Source: Butyrivibrio sp.
GTDB taxonomy: Bacteria; Bacillota; Clostridia; Lachnospirales; Lachnospiraceae
Assembly: GCA_015056575.1 (NCBI GenBank)
Contig: SVGA01000009.1
Span: 1 to 64,000 of the forward strand
Reading direction: 5' to 3'
Length of the DNA stretch: 64,000 bases
Every line of letters starts with the position of its first letter. The first letter of the stretch is position 1. Under the pieces are notes generated by a model. It searched no databases. It was given only the letters and a program-made list of their open reading frames with translations, and was not told the origin of the DNA. Positions 1-8,474 of the stretch are shown here, piece after piece. The translations under genes and the position numbers were made by a program.

Positions 1-73
1 GCGGGGTGGAGCAGTCTGGAAGCTCGTCGGGCTCATAACCCGAAGGTCATAGGTTCAAATCCTGTCCCCGCTA
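1..73 (+). tRNA. initiator tRNA-Met (CAT), first base missing
   Basis: The cloverleaf folds: bases 1-6 pair with 66-71 as acceptor stem, and the anticodon loop carries CAT. The anticodon stem has the three consecutive G:C pairs (GGG/CCC) that mark initiator tRNA. By family numbering the window starts at tRNA position 2, so position 1 lies just outside. The discriminator base is A at 73 and no CCA is encoded. Confidence 0.93.
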
Positions 74-78
74 CTCAT

Positions 79-151
<73 letters not shown>

Positions 152-169
152 TCTTTTTGATTAATGCGG

Positions 170-204
170 ACTCAGCAAACAGGAAATGTTTACTGAGTTT
201 TTTT
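170..204 (+). terminator. Rho-independent terminator after the tRNA pair
   Basis: ACTCAG-c-AAACA at 170-181 pairs with TGTTT-a-CTGAGT at 187-198 (11 pairs, one mismatch) around the loop GGAAA, followed by a T-run. It closes the tRNA transcript. Confidence 0.8.
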
Positions 205-216
205 ATGCTTTTTTTA

Positions 217-244
217 TTGTATCTTCTATCATATGTGTTACGAT
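217..244 (+). promoter_or_regulatory. weak candidate promoter for the HD/decarboxylase/pyk operon
   Basis: TTGTAT (217-222) is followed after 16 bases by TACGAT (239-244). Both are imperfect matches to sigma-A consensus; the support is mainly position, between the tRNA terminator and the first gene of a packed operon. Confidence 0.3.
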
Positions 245-270
245 AAAGAAAACTTACGGAGAACACTACA

Positions 271-867
271 ATGCACAGATTATCCAACGAGGACAAAGAG
301 ATTATCAAGAAGGTTCTGGATGTAAAGGGATACGATCCTGATACCTTCGATCCTAAGATTCTTGATGACATGGAGTCCAATGAAGAATATAAAGCTATTG
401 TCCATAAATATGGCAATGAGATCTTAAGCAGCGAGAACTATCAGATGCTTAAGACCTTTATTCAGCATGGCAATGTTACTGTATATGAGCACTGCCTTCA
501 TGTAACTTTGTGTGCCATCAAGCTGAATTATAAACTTGGGATCCATGCCAGAGAGCGTGAACTTGTGCGAGGAGCTCTTTTGCATGATTATTTCCTTTAT
601 GACTGGCATTATGCGGATTCTCCGCTCAATGAGCATCCCAAGCTTCACGGATTTTATCATCCGGGAATCGCCTTAAGGAATGCAACCAAGGACTTTGTTC
701 TCTCGGAAAGAGAGAAGGATATAATAAGAAAGCATATGTGGCCCATGACTGTTATACCGCCCAGGTGCAGAGAGGCCTGGCTGGTATGCCTTGCGGACAA
801 ATATGCCTCCACTCTTGAGACTTTAAAGCTCAAGAAAGGAAAGATCAAAGTAGAAGATTATGCCTGA
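271..867 (+). CDS. HD-domain phosphohydrolase family protein
   Basis: A 198-residue soluble protein whose N-terminal 60 residues are charged and followed by an HD fold. Metal-ligand candidates are His in EHCLHV, the HD pair His105-Asp106 (LLHDYF), His in GFYHPG and His in KHMWP, the order seen in metal-dependent phosphohydrolases. The substrate cannot be told. The ATG at 271 follows GGAG with 9 bases spacing. The end overlaps the next gene by 8 bases, so the two are probably translationally coupled. This is the first gene after the tRNA terminator, so it probably heads the operon. Confidence 0.8.
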   Translation: MHRLSNEDKEIIKKVLDVKGYDPDTFDPKILDDMESNEEYKAIVHKYGNEILSSENYQMLKTFIQHGNVTVYEHCLHVTLCAIKLNYKLGIHARERELVRGALLHDYFLYDWHYADSPLNEHPKLHGFYHPGIALRNATKDFVLSEREKDIIRKHMWPMTVIPPRCREAWLVCLADKYASTLETLKLKKGKIKVEDYA

Positions 868-2332
868 TATGTACAGCGAACTCAGTAAACTGGCAGAAAG
901 CGATATGTATCCTTTCCATATGCCGGGACATAAAAGAAATCTTGAGAGCACCCCGTTTAAGGGTGCTTTTCGCTGTGATATTACAGAGATAGATGACTTC
1001 GATAATCTTCATGATGCCTCAGGGCTTATAAAGGATTGCCAGGATAGAGCAAACAAACTTTATGGGGCGGATGAGACTTTTTTCCTTGTTAACGGGAGCA
1101 CTTGCGGTGTACTTGCAGCTGTGTCTGCAGTAGCAGGTCAGGACGATTCTGTACTTGCAGCAAGGGGAAGTCACAAGGCTTTCTATCATGCGGTATATCT
1201 CAGGAGGGCAAAAGTAAAATATCTTCCATATAAAATTGACAAATCTTTGAATATCCCTGAGCCCTATACTGCTAAGGAGATAGAGGCGGCAATTACAGAC
1301 GATACAAAGGCGGTGTTTATCACATCCCCCACCTATGAGGGGAAGTGCTCAGACATAAGAGCAATAGCAGATGTATGTCACAAAGCAGGAATACCTCTTG
1401 TTGTAGATGCGGCTCACGGAGCGCATTTTGGCGTTGGAGACAGCAGCAGGATTCCGGAGAGCGCGGTTTCTCAGGGTGCGGATATTGTGATCCACAGTGT
1501 ACATAAAACTCTTGGGTCCATGACGCAGACTGCGCTTCTCCATGTACAGGGAGATCTTGTAGACAGAAACAGGCTCAGGAGATTTTTAAGGATCTACCAG
1601 TCCAGCAGCCCTTCTTATGTTCTTATGGCTTCAATTGATCTTTGTATGAAGGAGATGGAAGACCACGGCTTTGCGAGAATGGAGAAGCTTCTTAATTACA
1701 GAGATAAGCTGGATAGCGGAATTGCAAATTGCAGGAACATCAGGATACTTGCGGCCGGAAAATACTGCGATCCCGGAAAAGTGCAGATTTATGATGCTTC
1801 CGATACCATGACAGGACAGCAGATATATGATATACTGCGTGAGGAATTTATGCTTCAGCTTGAGATGGCTGGAGAAAAAGGGGCTCTGGCTATCATAACA
1901 GGCTGGGATACAGAAGAAGGTATAAACAGGCTGATAGAGGCACTGATCCGGATAGACGGCCGAATTTCGGATATTATAGCCGGATACGAAACGGCCGGGG
2001 ATACAATTAATGCTAAGCCTACAGCTCTTTTCCCGGGGAAGGATGTTGTAAGCGTTGAGCTTCCTGCAGTTAAGACAGAGCTTTATAAGGCATGGGATGC
2101 GGAAACAGAAGTTGTGCCCCTTGATGAGGCCGCCGGAAGGATAAGTGGGGATTTTGTGAATCTGTATCCTCCGGGGATCCCGCTTATAGTTCCCGGGGAG
2201 GAGATCTCATTGGGGCTGATAGAGGATATTGAGCGGTATCTGGCCATAAAACTTAATGTACAGGGTGTTTTGGATATAGGAAATAAGGGTATAATAGATA
2301 AGAGAGGAATTTTATGCGTAAAACAAAAATAA
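860..2332 (+). CDS. Orn/Lys/Arg decarboxylase family PLP enzyme (YaaO-like)
   Basis: 490 residues of fold-type I PLP enzyme. The N-terminus carries the family hallmark PFHMPGHKR, and the Schiff-base lysine is Lys216 in the motif SVHKT. A small C-terminal domain starts near residue 380. The length matches the short Bacillus SpeA/YaaO subfamily rather than the ~700-residue enterobacterial enzymes. The family makes polyamine precursors or cadaverine; which amino acid is used here is not visible. In Bacillus subtilis yaaO sits just ahead of tmk-yaaQ-yaaR-holB, and here the same neighbours follow after an inserted pyk. It overlaps both flanking genes. A second in-frame ATG three codons in is possible. 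Confidence 0.85.
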   Translation: MPDMYSELSKLAESDMYPFHMPGHKRNLESTPFKGAFRCDITEIDDFDNLHDASGLIKDCQDRANKLYGADETFFLVNGSTCGVLAAVSAVAGQDDSVLAARGSHKAFYHAVYLRRAKVKYLPYKIDKSLNIPEPYTAKEIEAAITDDTKAVFITSPTYEGKCSDIRAIADVCHKAGIPLVVDAAHGAHFGVGDSSRIPESAVSQGADIVIHSVHKTLGSMTQTALLHVQGDLVDRNRLRRFLRIYQSSSPSYVLMASIDLCMKEMEDHGFARMEKLLNYRDKLDSGIANCRNIRILAAGKYCDPGKVQIYDASDTMTGQQIYDILREEFMLQLEMAGEKGALAIITGWDTEEGINRLIEALIRIDGRISDIIAGYETAGDTINAKPTALFPGKDVVSVELPAVKTELYKAWDAETEVVPLDEAAGRISGDFVNLYPPGIPLIVPGEEISLGLIEDIERYLAIKLNVQGVLDIGNKGIIDKRGILCVKQK

Positions 2333-3726
2333 TTTGTACAATAGGACCTGCCAGCGAGAGCGAGGAGAAGCTTAAAGAGCTGATGCTTGCTGGCATGAAC
2401 GTTGCCAGGTTTAATTTTTCACACGGATCTCACGAGGAGCACAGAAGGAAGTTCGAGCGCATCAGGAAACTCAGGGATGAACTTGAGCTGCCGGTTGCTA
2501 CCATGCTTGATACAAAAGGGCCGGAGATAAGGCTCAAGGATTTTAAGGACCACAAGACCGAGCTTACAGCAGGTCAGGCCTTCACACTTACAGCGAGGGA
2601 GGTTGAGGGAACAAATAAAGAGGTTTCCATCACCTACAAGGAGCTGCCCCAGGACTGTAAGAGCGGAATGACCATTCTTCTTGATGACGGACTTATTGAG
2701 CTTCATGTTGAGAAAGTTACCGATACAGATATTGTCTGCTCTGTTGTTAACGGTGGTCCCATTTCCGATAAGAAGGGTGTCAACGTTCCGGGAGCCGAAC
2801 TTACTATGCCTTACCTTAGTAAGCAGGACAGATCCGATATAGAGTTTGGCTGTGAGCAGGGCTTCGATTTTGTAGCTGCTTCTTTTGTCAGAACAAAAGA
2901 AGATGTACTGGATATAAGGCAGATACTGGATGCACATAACAGTCCCATGAAGATAATCGCCAAGATCGAGAGCACTCAGGGTCTTAATAACCTTGAGGAG
3001 ATCCTGGATGTGGCAGACGGAATCATGGTTGCCAGAGGCGACATGGGCGTGGAGGTTCCTTTTGAGGAGGTTCCCGTTTTCCAGAAGAAGATGATCAAAC
3101 TGGCTGAGGCCGCAGGCAAGTATGTTATCACCGCAACACAGATGCTGGATTCCATGATCCATCATCCCCGTCCCACAAGGGCAGAGTGCACCGATGTCGC
3201 CAACGCTATCTACGACGGAACAACAGCCACCATGCTTTCCGGTGAGACTGCAGCGGGTGACTATCCCGTAGAAGCTCTTAAGACCATGGTACGTATTGCC
3301 GAGAGAACAGAAGCCGATATAGATTATGTAGGAAGACTTAAGAAAAGGGACTATGCGCCCAGCGATGACACCACAGCTATCTCTCACGCAACCTGCAATA
3401 TTGCAGCGGAGCTCAATGCTGATGCCATCCTTACCGTAACCATGTCAGGATTTACAGCCAGCATGGTTTCCATGTACAAACCGAATTGCAAGATCATTGC
3501 GTGCACCATAAATCCCACTGTCTGCAGACAGCTTAACCTTATGTTCGGCGTAACCCCTCTGCATATCAGACAGGAAGATACAGCGGACGAGCTTTTCAGG
3601 GAGGCCATCAATTCAGCCAAGGCTGCCGGCTACCTTAAGACCGGCGATAAGGTCGTTATCACCGCAGGCGTGCCCCTTGGAATTCCCGGACGCACCAACA
3701 TGATCAGAGTAGAAGAGATTGGATAA
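2314..3726 (+). CDS. pyk: pyruvate kinase
   Basis: Converts phosphoenolpyruvate and ADP to pyruvate and ATP, the last step of glycolysis, in the cytosol. The 470 residues open with TKIICTIGPAS; DTKGPEIR, the B-domain, IAKIES, MVARGDMGVE and ATQMLDSM follow in the normal order. The protein ends after the regulatory C-domain and lacks the extra PEP-utilising-like domain found in Bacillus enzymes. It overlaps the decarboxylase by 19 bases. Its place inside a yaaO-holB type cluster is unusual and suggests constitutive co-expression. Confidence 0.96.
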   Translation: MRKTKIICTIGPASESEEKLKELMLAGMNVARFNFSHGSHEEHRRKFERIRKLRDELELPVATMLDTKGPEIRLKDFKDHKTELTAGQAFTLTAREVEGTNKEVSITYKELPQDCKSGMTILLDDGLIELHVEKVTDTDIVCSVVNGGPISDKKGVNVPGAELTMPYLSKQDRSDIEFGCEQGFDFVAASFVRTKEDVLDIRQILDAHNSPMKIIAKIESTQGLNNLEEILDVADGIMVARGDMGVEVPFEEVPVFQKKMIKLAEAAGKYVITATQMLDSMIHHPRPTRAECTDVANAIYDGTTATMLSGETAAGDYPVEALKTMVRIAERTEADIDYVGRLKKRDYAPSDDTTAISHATCNIAAELNADAILTVTMSGFTASMVSMYKPNCKIIACTINPTVCRQLNLMFGVTPLHIRQEDTADELFREAINSAKAAGYLKTGDKVVITAGVPLGIPGRTNMIRVEEIG

Positions 3727-3737
3727 GATTAAGGAGC

Positions 3738-4340
3738 ATGGGTAAGATATTTCTTTTGATGGGGAAGAGCACCTCAGGCAAGGACACCATCTACAAAAAT
3801 TTAATAGCCGATGAAGGCCTTGACCTTCAGAAGGTCGTGCCCTACACCACAAGGCCCATGAGGGACGGTGAGACTAACGGCGTTCAGTACTTCTTCAAGA
3901 GTAACGAGGAGTATAAGGCGCTGAAGGACAGCGGCAGGATCATCGAGGAGAGGTGTTATTACACCAACTACGGGGAGTGGCGCTACTTTACAGTGGACGA
4001 TGGCCAGATCGACCTCTCCGCCGGGGATTACCTGGTAATAGGGACTCTGGAGTCCTATTGCTACATAAGAGATTATTTCGGAAAAGAGAATGTGGTGCCC
4101 CTTCTCATCGATGTGGACGCCCGCATCAGGCTTGAGAGGGCAATGCGCAGGGAGGCAAAGCAGGAGCATCCCAAATACGATGAGATGTGCAGACGCTTTC
4201 TGGCCGATGAAGAAGATTTTAAGGAAGAGAAGATCCTGGAGGCCGGGGTTGACCACAGGTTTTACAACAACGACGCCATCGAGGACTGCATAAACAGTAT
4301 CACAGAGTATATCAGAGATATTAAAAGAACTGACAGGTAA
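3738..4340 (+). CDS. guanylate kinase-like P-loop kinase
   Basis: The 200-residue protein has the P-loop GKSTSGKD (residues 9-16), a YTTRPMRDGE stretch matching the GMP-binding motif of guanylate kinases, and a C-terminal lid with RRFLADEEDF. It probably phosphorylates GMP, but the lid and the core differ enough from textbook Gmk that it may be a paralogue. In Bacillus this slot, ahead of yaaR-holB, holds thymidylate kinase; here a guanylate-kinase fold sits instead. It begins 11 bases after pyk behind AAGGAG. Confidence 0.8.
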   Translation: MGKIFLLMGKSTSGKDTIYKNLIADEGLDLQKVVPYTTRPMRDGETNGVQYFFKSNEEYKALKDSGRIIEERCYYTNYGEWRYFTVDDGQIDLSAGDYLVIGTLESYCYIRDYFGKENVVPLLIDVDARIRLERAMRREAKQEHPKYDEMCRRFLADEEDFKEEKILEAGVDHRFYNNDAIEDCINSITEYIRDIKRTDR

Positions 4341-4364
4341 CTGCGTTTACCATGAGGGCTTGGT

Positions 4365-4805
4365 ATGGATATTAAGGTAAGCAATGTAACACCGACCACG
4401 CAGGCTCCGGCACCGGAGCAGGTCCAGGAGGCAAATGGTGACTTTAAGTTTGTGCTCACAAGTAAGCTTGAGGACACAGGTCTTGCCGAGCGCCTTAATA
4501 TCATGATGCAGGACATCGTTCAGCAGGGAGAGCGCATCTCCAAGAAGAATGATATCAAGGACATGCAAAGGTACAGGATCCTTATCAAGGATTTCCTCAA
4601 CGAAGTGGTCACAAGGTCACATGTCTTTTCCAGAGAAAATTTCCTGGACAGGAAAGGCAGACACAGAGTTTACGGCATTATCCGCCAGGTGGACAAGGAG
4701 CTGGACGAGCTGGCTCAGGAGCTGGTGAAGGATGAGTGCAATAATATAGAAATACTTGCAAAGATAGGCCAGATCCAGGGTCTGCTTCTGGATATCTTCA
4801 CTTAA
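4365..4805 (+). CDS. yaaR: YaaR family protein (DUF327)
   Basis: 146 residues, all alpha by appearance: a disordered Pro/Gln-rich N-terminus (to about residue 30), then the conserved RYRILIKDFLNEV and the FLDRKGRHRVY segment typical of the YaaR family. The molecular function of the family is unknown. The position directly ahead of holB is conserved across Firmicutes, which supports the identification more than any single motif. Confidence 0.85.
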   Translation: MDIKVSNVTPTTQAPAPEQVQEANGDFKFVLTSKLEDTGLAERLNIMMQDIVQQGERISKKNDIKDMQRYRILIKDFLNEVVTRSHVFSRENFLDRKGRHRVYGIIRQVDKELDELAQELVKDECNNIEILAKIGQIQGLLLDIFT

Positions 4806-4829
4806 GGGGAGTAAAAGGGGAGCTTAGTA

Positions 4830-5921
4830 ATGGCGGATTTTTCCGATATCATAGATCAGGAACAGATGAAGGAGCATATGCAGCACGGGCTTGAGTCCGG
4901 CAAGATTTCCCATGCCTACATCATTTCCGGTGAGAAGGATTCGGGAAAAGAGTTTATCGCCGGGATTTTTGCGAAGGCTCTTTTGTGTGAGAACAGAGAG
5001 GACAGGAACGGCTATCATGAGGCCTGCAACAAGTGCCCTTCCTGCATCAAAGCCATGGCGGGCAGTCACCCGGATCTTATAACACTGGTTCCCGAGAAGC
5101 CCACCAGTATCGGTGTGGACGATATCAGGGTAAAGATCAGGGATGACGTGATGATAAAGCCCTACGAGAGCAGATATAAGATCTACATTATTCCGGAGGG
5201 GGAAAAGATGACTCCGGCGGCGCAGAACGCTCTGTTAAAGACCCTCGAGGAGCCGCCTTCATATATTGTCATCATCATTCTGACCAGCAATATCAATGCT
5301 TTTTTACCCACAATTATCAGCAGATGTATAGTACTTCCCATGAAGCCCGCCCTTGATGACTCCATCAGGAAATTCCTTATGGAACAGCAGGGGGTTGTGG
5401 ATTACAAGGCCAGTCTGTGCGCGGCTTTTGCCAGGGGAAATGTGGGCAAGGCCTTGAACCTTGCTTCCAACGAGAGATTTGAGAATTTAAGGACAGGTAC
5501 CGTGGACTTTATGGCGAAGGTCAAGAACCTGAGTATCTCAGAGGCCATGGAGCGACTCCATACTCTGCTGGCGGCACCGGAATCAGCAGAAAAAGCCGAA
5601 AAAGCAGAAAAAGCTGAGAAAGCCGAAAAAGCTGAAAAAGCCTCAAAGAAGGGCATAGATATGGAGCAGTACGAGGATTTCATGGACGTACTCATCTTCC
5701 TTTTCAGGGATTTTCTGGTGTATAAGGCCACCGGGGATGATAGTCACTTGATTTTCTCTGACAAGGTATCGTATATTAGAAGTGCTACCGAAACCTGCAC
5801 GTATGAGGGCATCGGCAGCATGATAAAGGATTTGGAGATCGCTAAAAACCGTGTGAACTCCAATGTTAATATAGATTTAGCCCTGGAGCTGATGCTCCTT
5901 GGCATTAAGGAGAATTTATGA
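4830..5921 (+). CDS. holB: DNA polymerase III delta' subunit
   Basis: Clamp-loader subunit of the replicase. Visible are the degenerate ATP site GEKDSGKE (about residues 34-41), the zinc-type cluster CNKCPSC and the AAA core with AAQNALLKTLEEPP. The C-terminal helical domain carries an insertion of seven tandem AEK-type triplets (about residues 251-271), made by a near-perfect 9-base repeat, which the family does not need and which probably forms a charged helix. It starts at ATG 4830 and ends in an ATGA overlap with yaaT. Confidence 0.93.
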   Translation: MADFSDIIDQEQMKEHMQHGLESGKISHAYIISGEKDSGKEFIAGIFAKALLCENREDRNGYHEACNKCPSCIKAMAGSHPDLITLVPEKPTSIGVDDIRVKIRDDVMIKPYESRYKIYIIPEGEKMTPAAQNALLKTLEEPPSYIVIIILTSNINAFLPTIISRCIVLPMKPALDDSIRKFLMEQQGVVDYKASLCAAFARGNVGKALNLASNERFENLRTGTVDFMAKVKNLSISEAMERLHTLLAAPESAEKAEKAEKAEKAEKAEKASKKGIDMEQYEDFMDVLIFLFRDFLVYKATGDDSHLIFSDKVSYIRSATETCTYEGIGSMIKDLEIAKNRVNSNVNIDLALELMLLGIKENL

Positions 5922-6859
5922 CAAAAGTAATCGGCGTCAGATTCAGATCTGCCGGCAAGATATATTTCTTTTCACCGGGAAAATATACCATCAAAAAAGG
6001 TGACCACGTAATCGTGGAGACAGCACGGGGCGTGGAGTACGGAACCGTAGTGAGCGATCCCAAGGACGTTGAGGATGACCAGGTGGTCAAGCCCTTAAAG
6101 ACAGTGCTCAGGACCGCCAGCACCAAGGACGAGGAGCAGGAGGCTTCCAACAGGGAAAAAGAGAAAGAGGCTTTCAAGGTATGTCTTGAGAAGATCAGGA
6201 AGCACAACCTTGAGATGAAGCTCATTGATGCGGAGTATACCTTCGATAACAACAAGATCCTCTTCTACTTTACAGCGGACGGAAGGATCGATTTCAGAGA
6301 ACTGGTAAAAGACCTGGCGGCTGTATTCAAGACCAGGATCGAGCTCAGACAGATCGGAGTGAGGGACGAGACCAAGATCATAGGCGGCTATGGCATTTGC
6401 GGAAGACCCCTTTGCTGCCATTCATATCTGTCAGACTTTGTGCCTGTTTCCATTAAGATGGCCAAGGAGCAGAGTCTTTCCCTTAATCCCACCAAGATTT
6501 CCGGAGTTTGCGGAAGGCTTATGTGCTGCCTTAAGAACGAGGAAGATGTCTACGAGGAGCTCAACCGCAAGATGCCCGGAGTCGGGGATTTCTGCGTTGC
6601 CAAGGACGGACTTTCAGGAGAGGTATCTTCGGTCAATATCCTGAGACAGACTGTAAAGATCCTTGTGGATGTGGATGATGAGAAAGAGGTTCACGAGTAC
6701 AAGCTCGAGGAACTTGAATCAATAAAGAAGAAACAGAAAAAGAGAAACAACAATAGCGGCGGCAAGAAGAATTCTCAGGAAGATGCGGAAATGAGAGAGC
6801 TGGAGAAGCTTGAGAAGATCGAGAAACAGGAAGGAAAATCAAAGCTTGGGGACAATTGA
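5918..6859 (+). CDS. yaaT: YaaT/RicT, PSP1-family regulator of RNA processing
   Basis: 313 residues with the PSP1 C-terminal domain. The two cysteine signatures ICGRPLCC and VCGRLMCC are intact; in B. subtilis RicT such cysteines hold an iron-sulphur cluster in the Ric (Y-) complex that helps RNase Y mature mRNAs and supports sporulation and competence. A Lys/Glu-rich tail (from about residue 265) is probably disordered. It overlaps holB by 4 bases (ATGA). Confidence 0.92.
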   Translation: MTKVIGVRFRSAGKIYFFSPGKYTIKKGDHVIVETARGVEYGTVVSDPKDVEDDQVVKPLKTVLRTASTKDEEQEASNREKEKEAFKVCLEKIRKHNLEMKLIDAEYTFDNNKILFYFTADGRIDFRELVKDLAAVFKTRIELRQIGVRDETKIIGGYGICGRPLCCHSYLSDFVPVSIKMAKEQSLSLNPTKISGVCGRLMCCLKNEEDVYEELNRKMPGVGDFCVAKDGLSGEVSSVNILRQTVKILVDVDDEKEVHEYKLEELESIKKKQKKRNNNSGGKKNSQEDAEMRELEKLEKIEKQEGKSKLGDN

Positions 6860-7586
6860 ACTTAAGCCCGGAGAGCGTCTTGATGATCTTCAGAGAAACG
6901 GATTTAAGATAATCCAGGATCCGGAGCGGTTCTGCTTCGGTATGGATGCGGTTCTTTTGTCCGGATTTGCCAGGGCTAAAGAGGGAGAGCGGGTATTGGA
7001 CCTGGGAACAGGAACCGGTATCATTCCTATTCTCATGGCAGGAAAGACCGAGGCTAAAGAGCTGGTGGGTCTTGAGATACAGGAAGAGAGCGCAGAAATG
7101 GCCACAAGGAGCGTTGCGCTGAACGATCTTCAGGATAGAGTTAAAATAGTACAAGGAGATATCAGGGAGGCAGGGCAGATTTTTGACGCTGCCTCTTTTG
7201 ACGTTGTTACAAGTAATCCCCCTTATATGATCGGCGGCCATGGACTGAAAAACCCGGATGCTCCCAAAGCCATCGCAAGACATGAGGTTTTGTGCGATCT
7301 GGAGGATGTTATCAGTGCTGCGGCCAGATGCCTTAAGTCAGGAGGCAAATTCTACATGGTCCACAGGCCCTTCAGGCTTGCGGAGATCATGGTGATGATG
7401 CACGAGTACCGCCTGGAGCCCAAGAGGATGCAATTGGTGTATCCTTACGCAGACAAGGAGCCAAACATGGTGCTCATCGAGGGAGCAAGGGGCGGAAGAA
7501 GCAGGCTCACCGTGGAGAAACCGCTCATTATATATGAAAGCGAAGGAAAGTATACCCCGGAGATCTACGATATTTACGGATATTGA
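6846..7586 (+). CDS. trmN6: tRNA1(Val) (adenine-37-N6)-methyltransferase family (YabB)
   Basis: A class I SAM-dependent methyltransferase: motif I VLDLGTGTGIIP and the catalytic motif SNPPY that marks N6-adenine enzymes. I chose the TTG at 6846, which follows AGGAAGG (6828-6834) and gives MGTIELKPGE; an upstream TTG at 6810 in the same frame would add 12 basic residues but has no ribosome site. It overlaps the end of yaaT by 14 bases. The gene order yaaT-yabB-rsmI is as in Bacillus, except that yabA is missing. Confidence 0.88.
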   Translation: MGTIELKPGERLDDLQRNGFKIIQDPERFCFGMDAVLLSGFARAKEGERVLDLGTGTGIIPILMAGKTEAKELVGLEIQEESAEMATRSVALNDLQDRVKIVQGDIREAGQIFDAASFDVVTSNPPYMIGGHGLKNPDAPKAIARHEVLCDLEDVISAAARCLKSGGKFYMVHRPFRLAEIMVMMHEYRLEPKRMQLVYPYADKEPNMVLIEGARGGRSRLTVEKPLIIYESEGKYTPEIYDIYGY

Positions 7587-7607
7587 GCTTCTGAAAGGTA
7601 ATACAAT

Positions 7608-8459
7608 ATGGCAGGAAAACTGTATTTGTGTGCAACGCCCATAGGGAATCTTAACGACATTACCTTCAGGGTTCTGGAGACCTTGAAGGAAGTGGACCTT
7701 ATTGCGGCGGAGGACACCAGGAACAGCATAAAGCTTTTAAATCATTTCGATATTCATACTGAGATGACCAGCTATCACGAGTATAATAAATATGATAAGG
7801 CAAGATGGCTCATCGAGAAGATGCTTTCGGGGACCAACGTGGCCCTGATAACCGATGCGGGAACCCCTGCAATATCGGATCCCGGAGAAGTGCTGGTGGC
7901 AGAGTGCCACAAGGCAGGCATCACGGTGACTTCCCTTCCGGGGCCGGCGGCCTGTATCACGGCGCTGACGCTGTCGGGGCTTTCCACCAGAAGGTTTTGT
8001 TTTGAGGGATTTCTTCCCTCCGCTTCAGAGGACAAAAAGGGGAGAAAACAGATACTGAAAGACCTTAAGGATGAGAGCAGGACAATGATCGTCTACGAGG
8101 CGCCCCATCACTTAAGAGCGGCGCTGGATGATCTGTACGAGACGCTTGGAGACCGAAGGATATCTATCTGCCGGGAACTCACCAAGAAATTTGAGGAAGT
8201 GACACCAACTACCCTGAAGGAAGCAATTTCTTTTTACAAGGATAACGATCCAAGAGGCGAGTATGTGCTGGTGATCGAGGGAAAGAGCCTTCAGGAGCAG
8301 GAAGAAGAGAAGAAGGCCTCCTGGCAGGAGATGAGCATTCAGGACCATATGAAATTCTACGAGGATCAGGGCGTATCCCATAAGGACGCCATGAAGAAAG
8401 TGGCAGCAGACAGAGGAGTGGGGAAAAGAGACATCTACCAGGCGCTGCTGGACACGTAA
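7608..8459 (+). CDS. rsmI: 16S rRNA C1402 2'-O-ribose methyltransferase
   Basis: 283 residues. The N-terminus has the tetrapyrrole-methylase-like signature CATPIGNLNDIT, followed by AAEDTRN, DAGTPAISDPG and the GPAACI loop, all diagnostic for RsmI. It methylates the ribose of C1402 in the ribosomal decoding centre. The C-terminal 50 residues are charged and helical. It closes the yaaR-holB cluster. Confidence 0.95.
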   Translation: MAGKLYLCATPIGNLNDITFRVLETLKEVDLIAAEDTRNSIKLLNHFDIHTEMTSYHEYNKYDKARWLIEKMLSGTNVALITDAGTPAISDPGEVLVAECHKAGITVTSLPGPAACITALTLSGLSTRRFCFEGFLPSASEDKKGRKQILKDLKDESRTMIVYEAPHHLRAALDDLYETLGDRRISICRELTKKFEEVTPTTLKEAISFYKDNDPRGEYVLVIEGKSLQEQEEEKKASWQEMSIQDHMKFYEDQGVSHKDAMKKVAADRGVGKRDIYQALLDT

Positions 8460-8474
8460 AAAGGGGGATTGATC

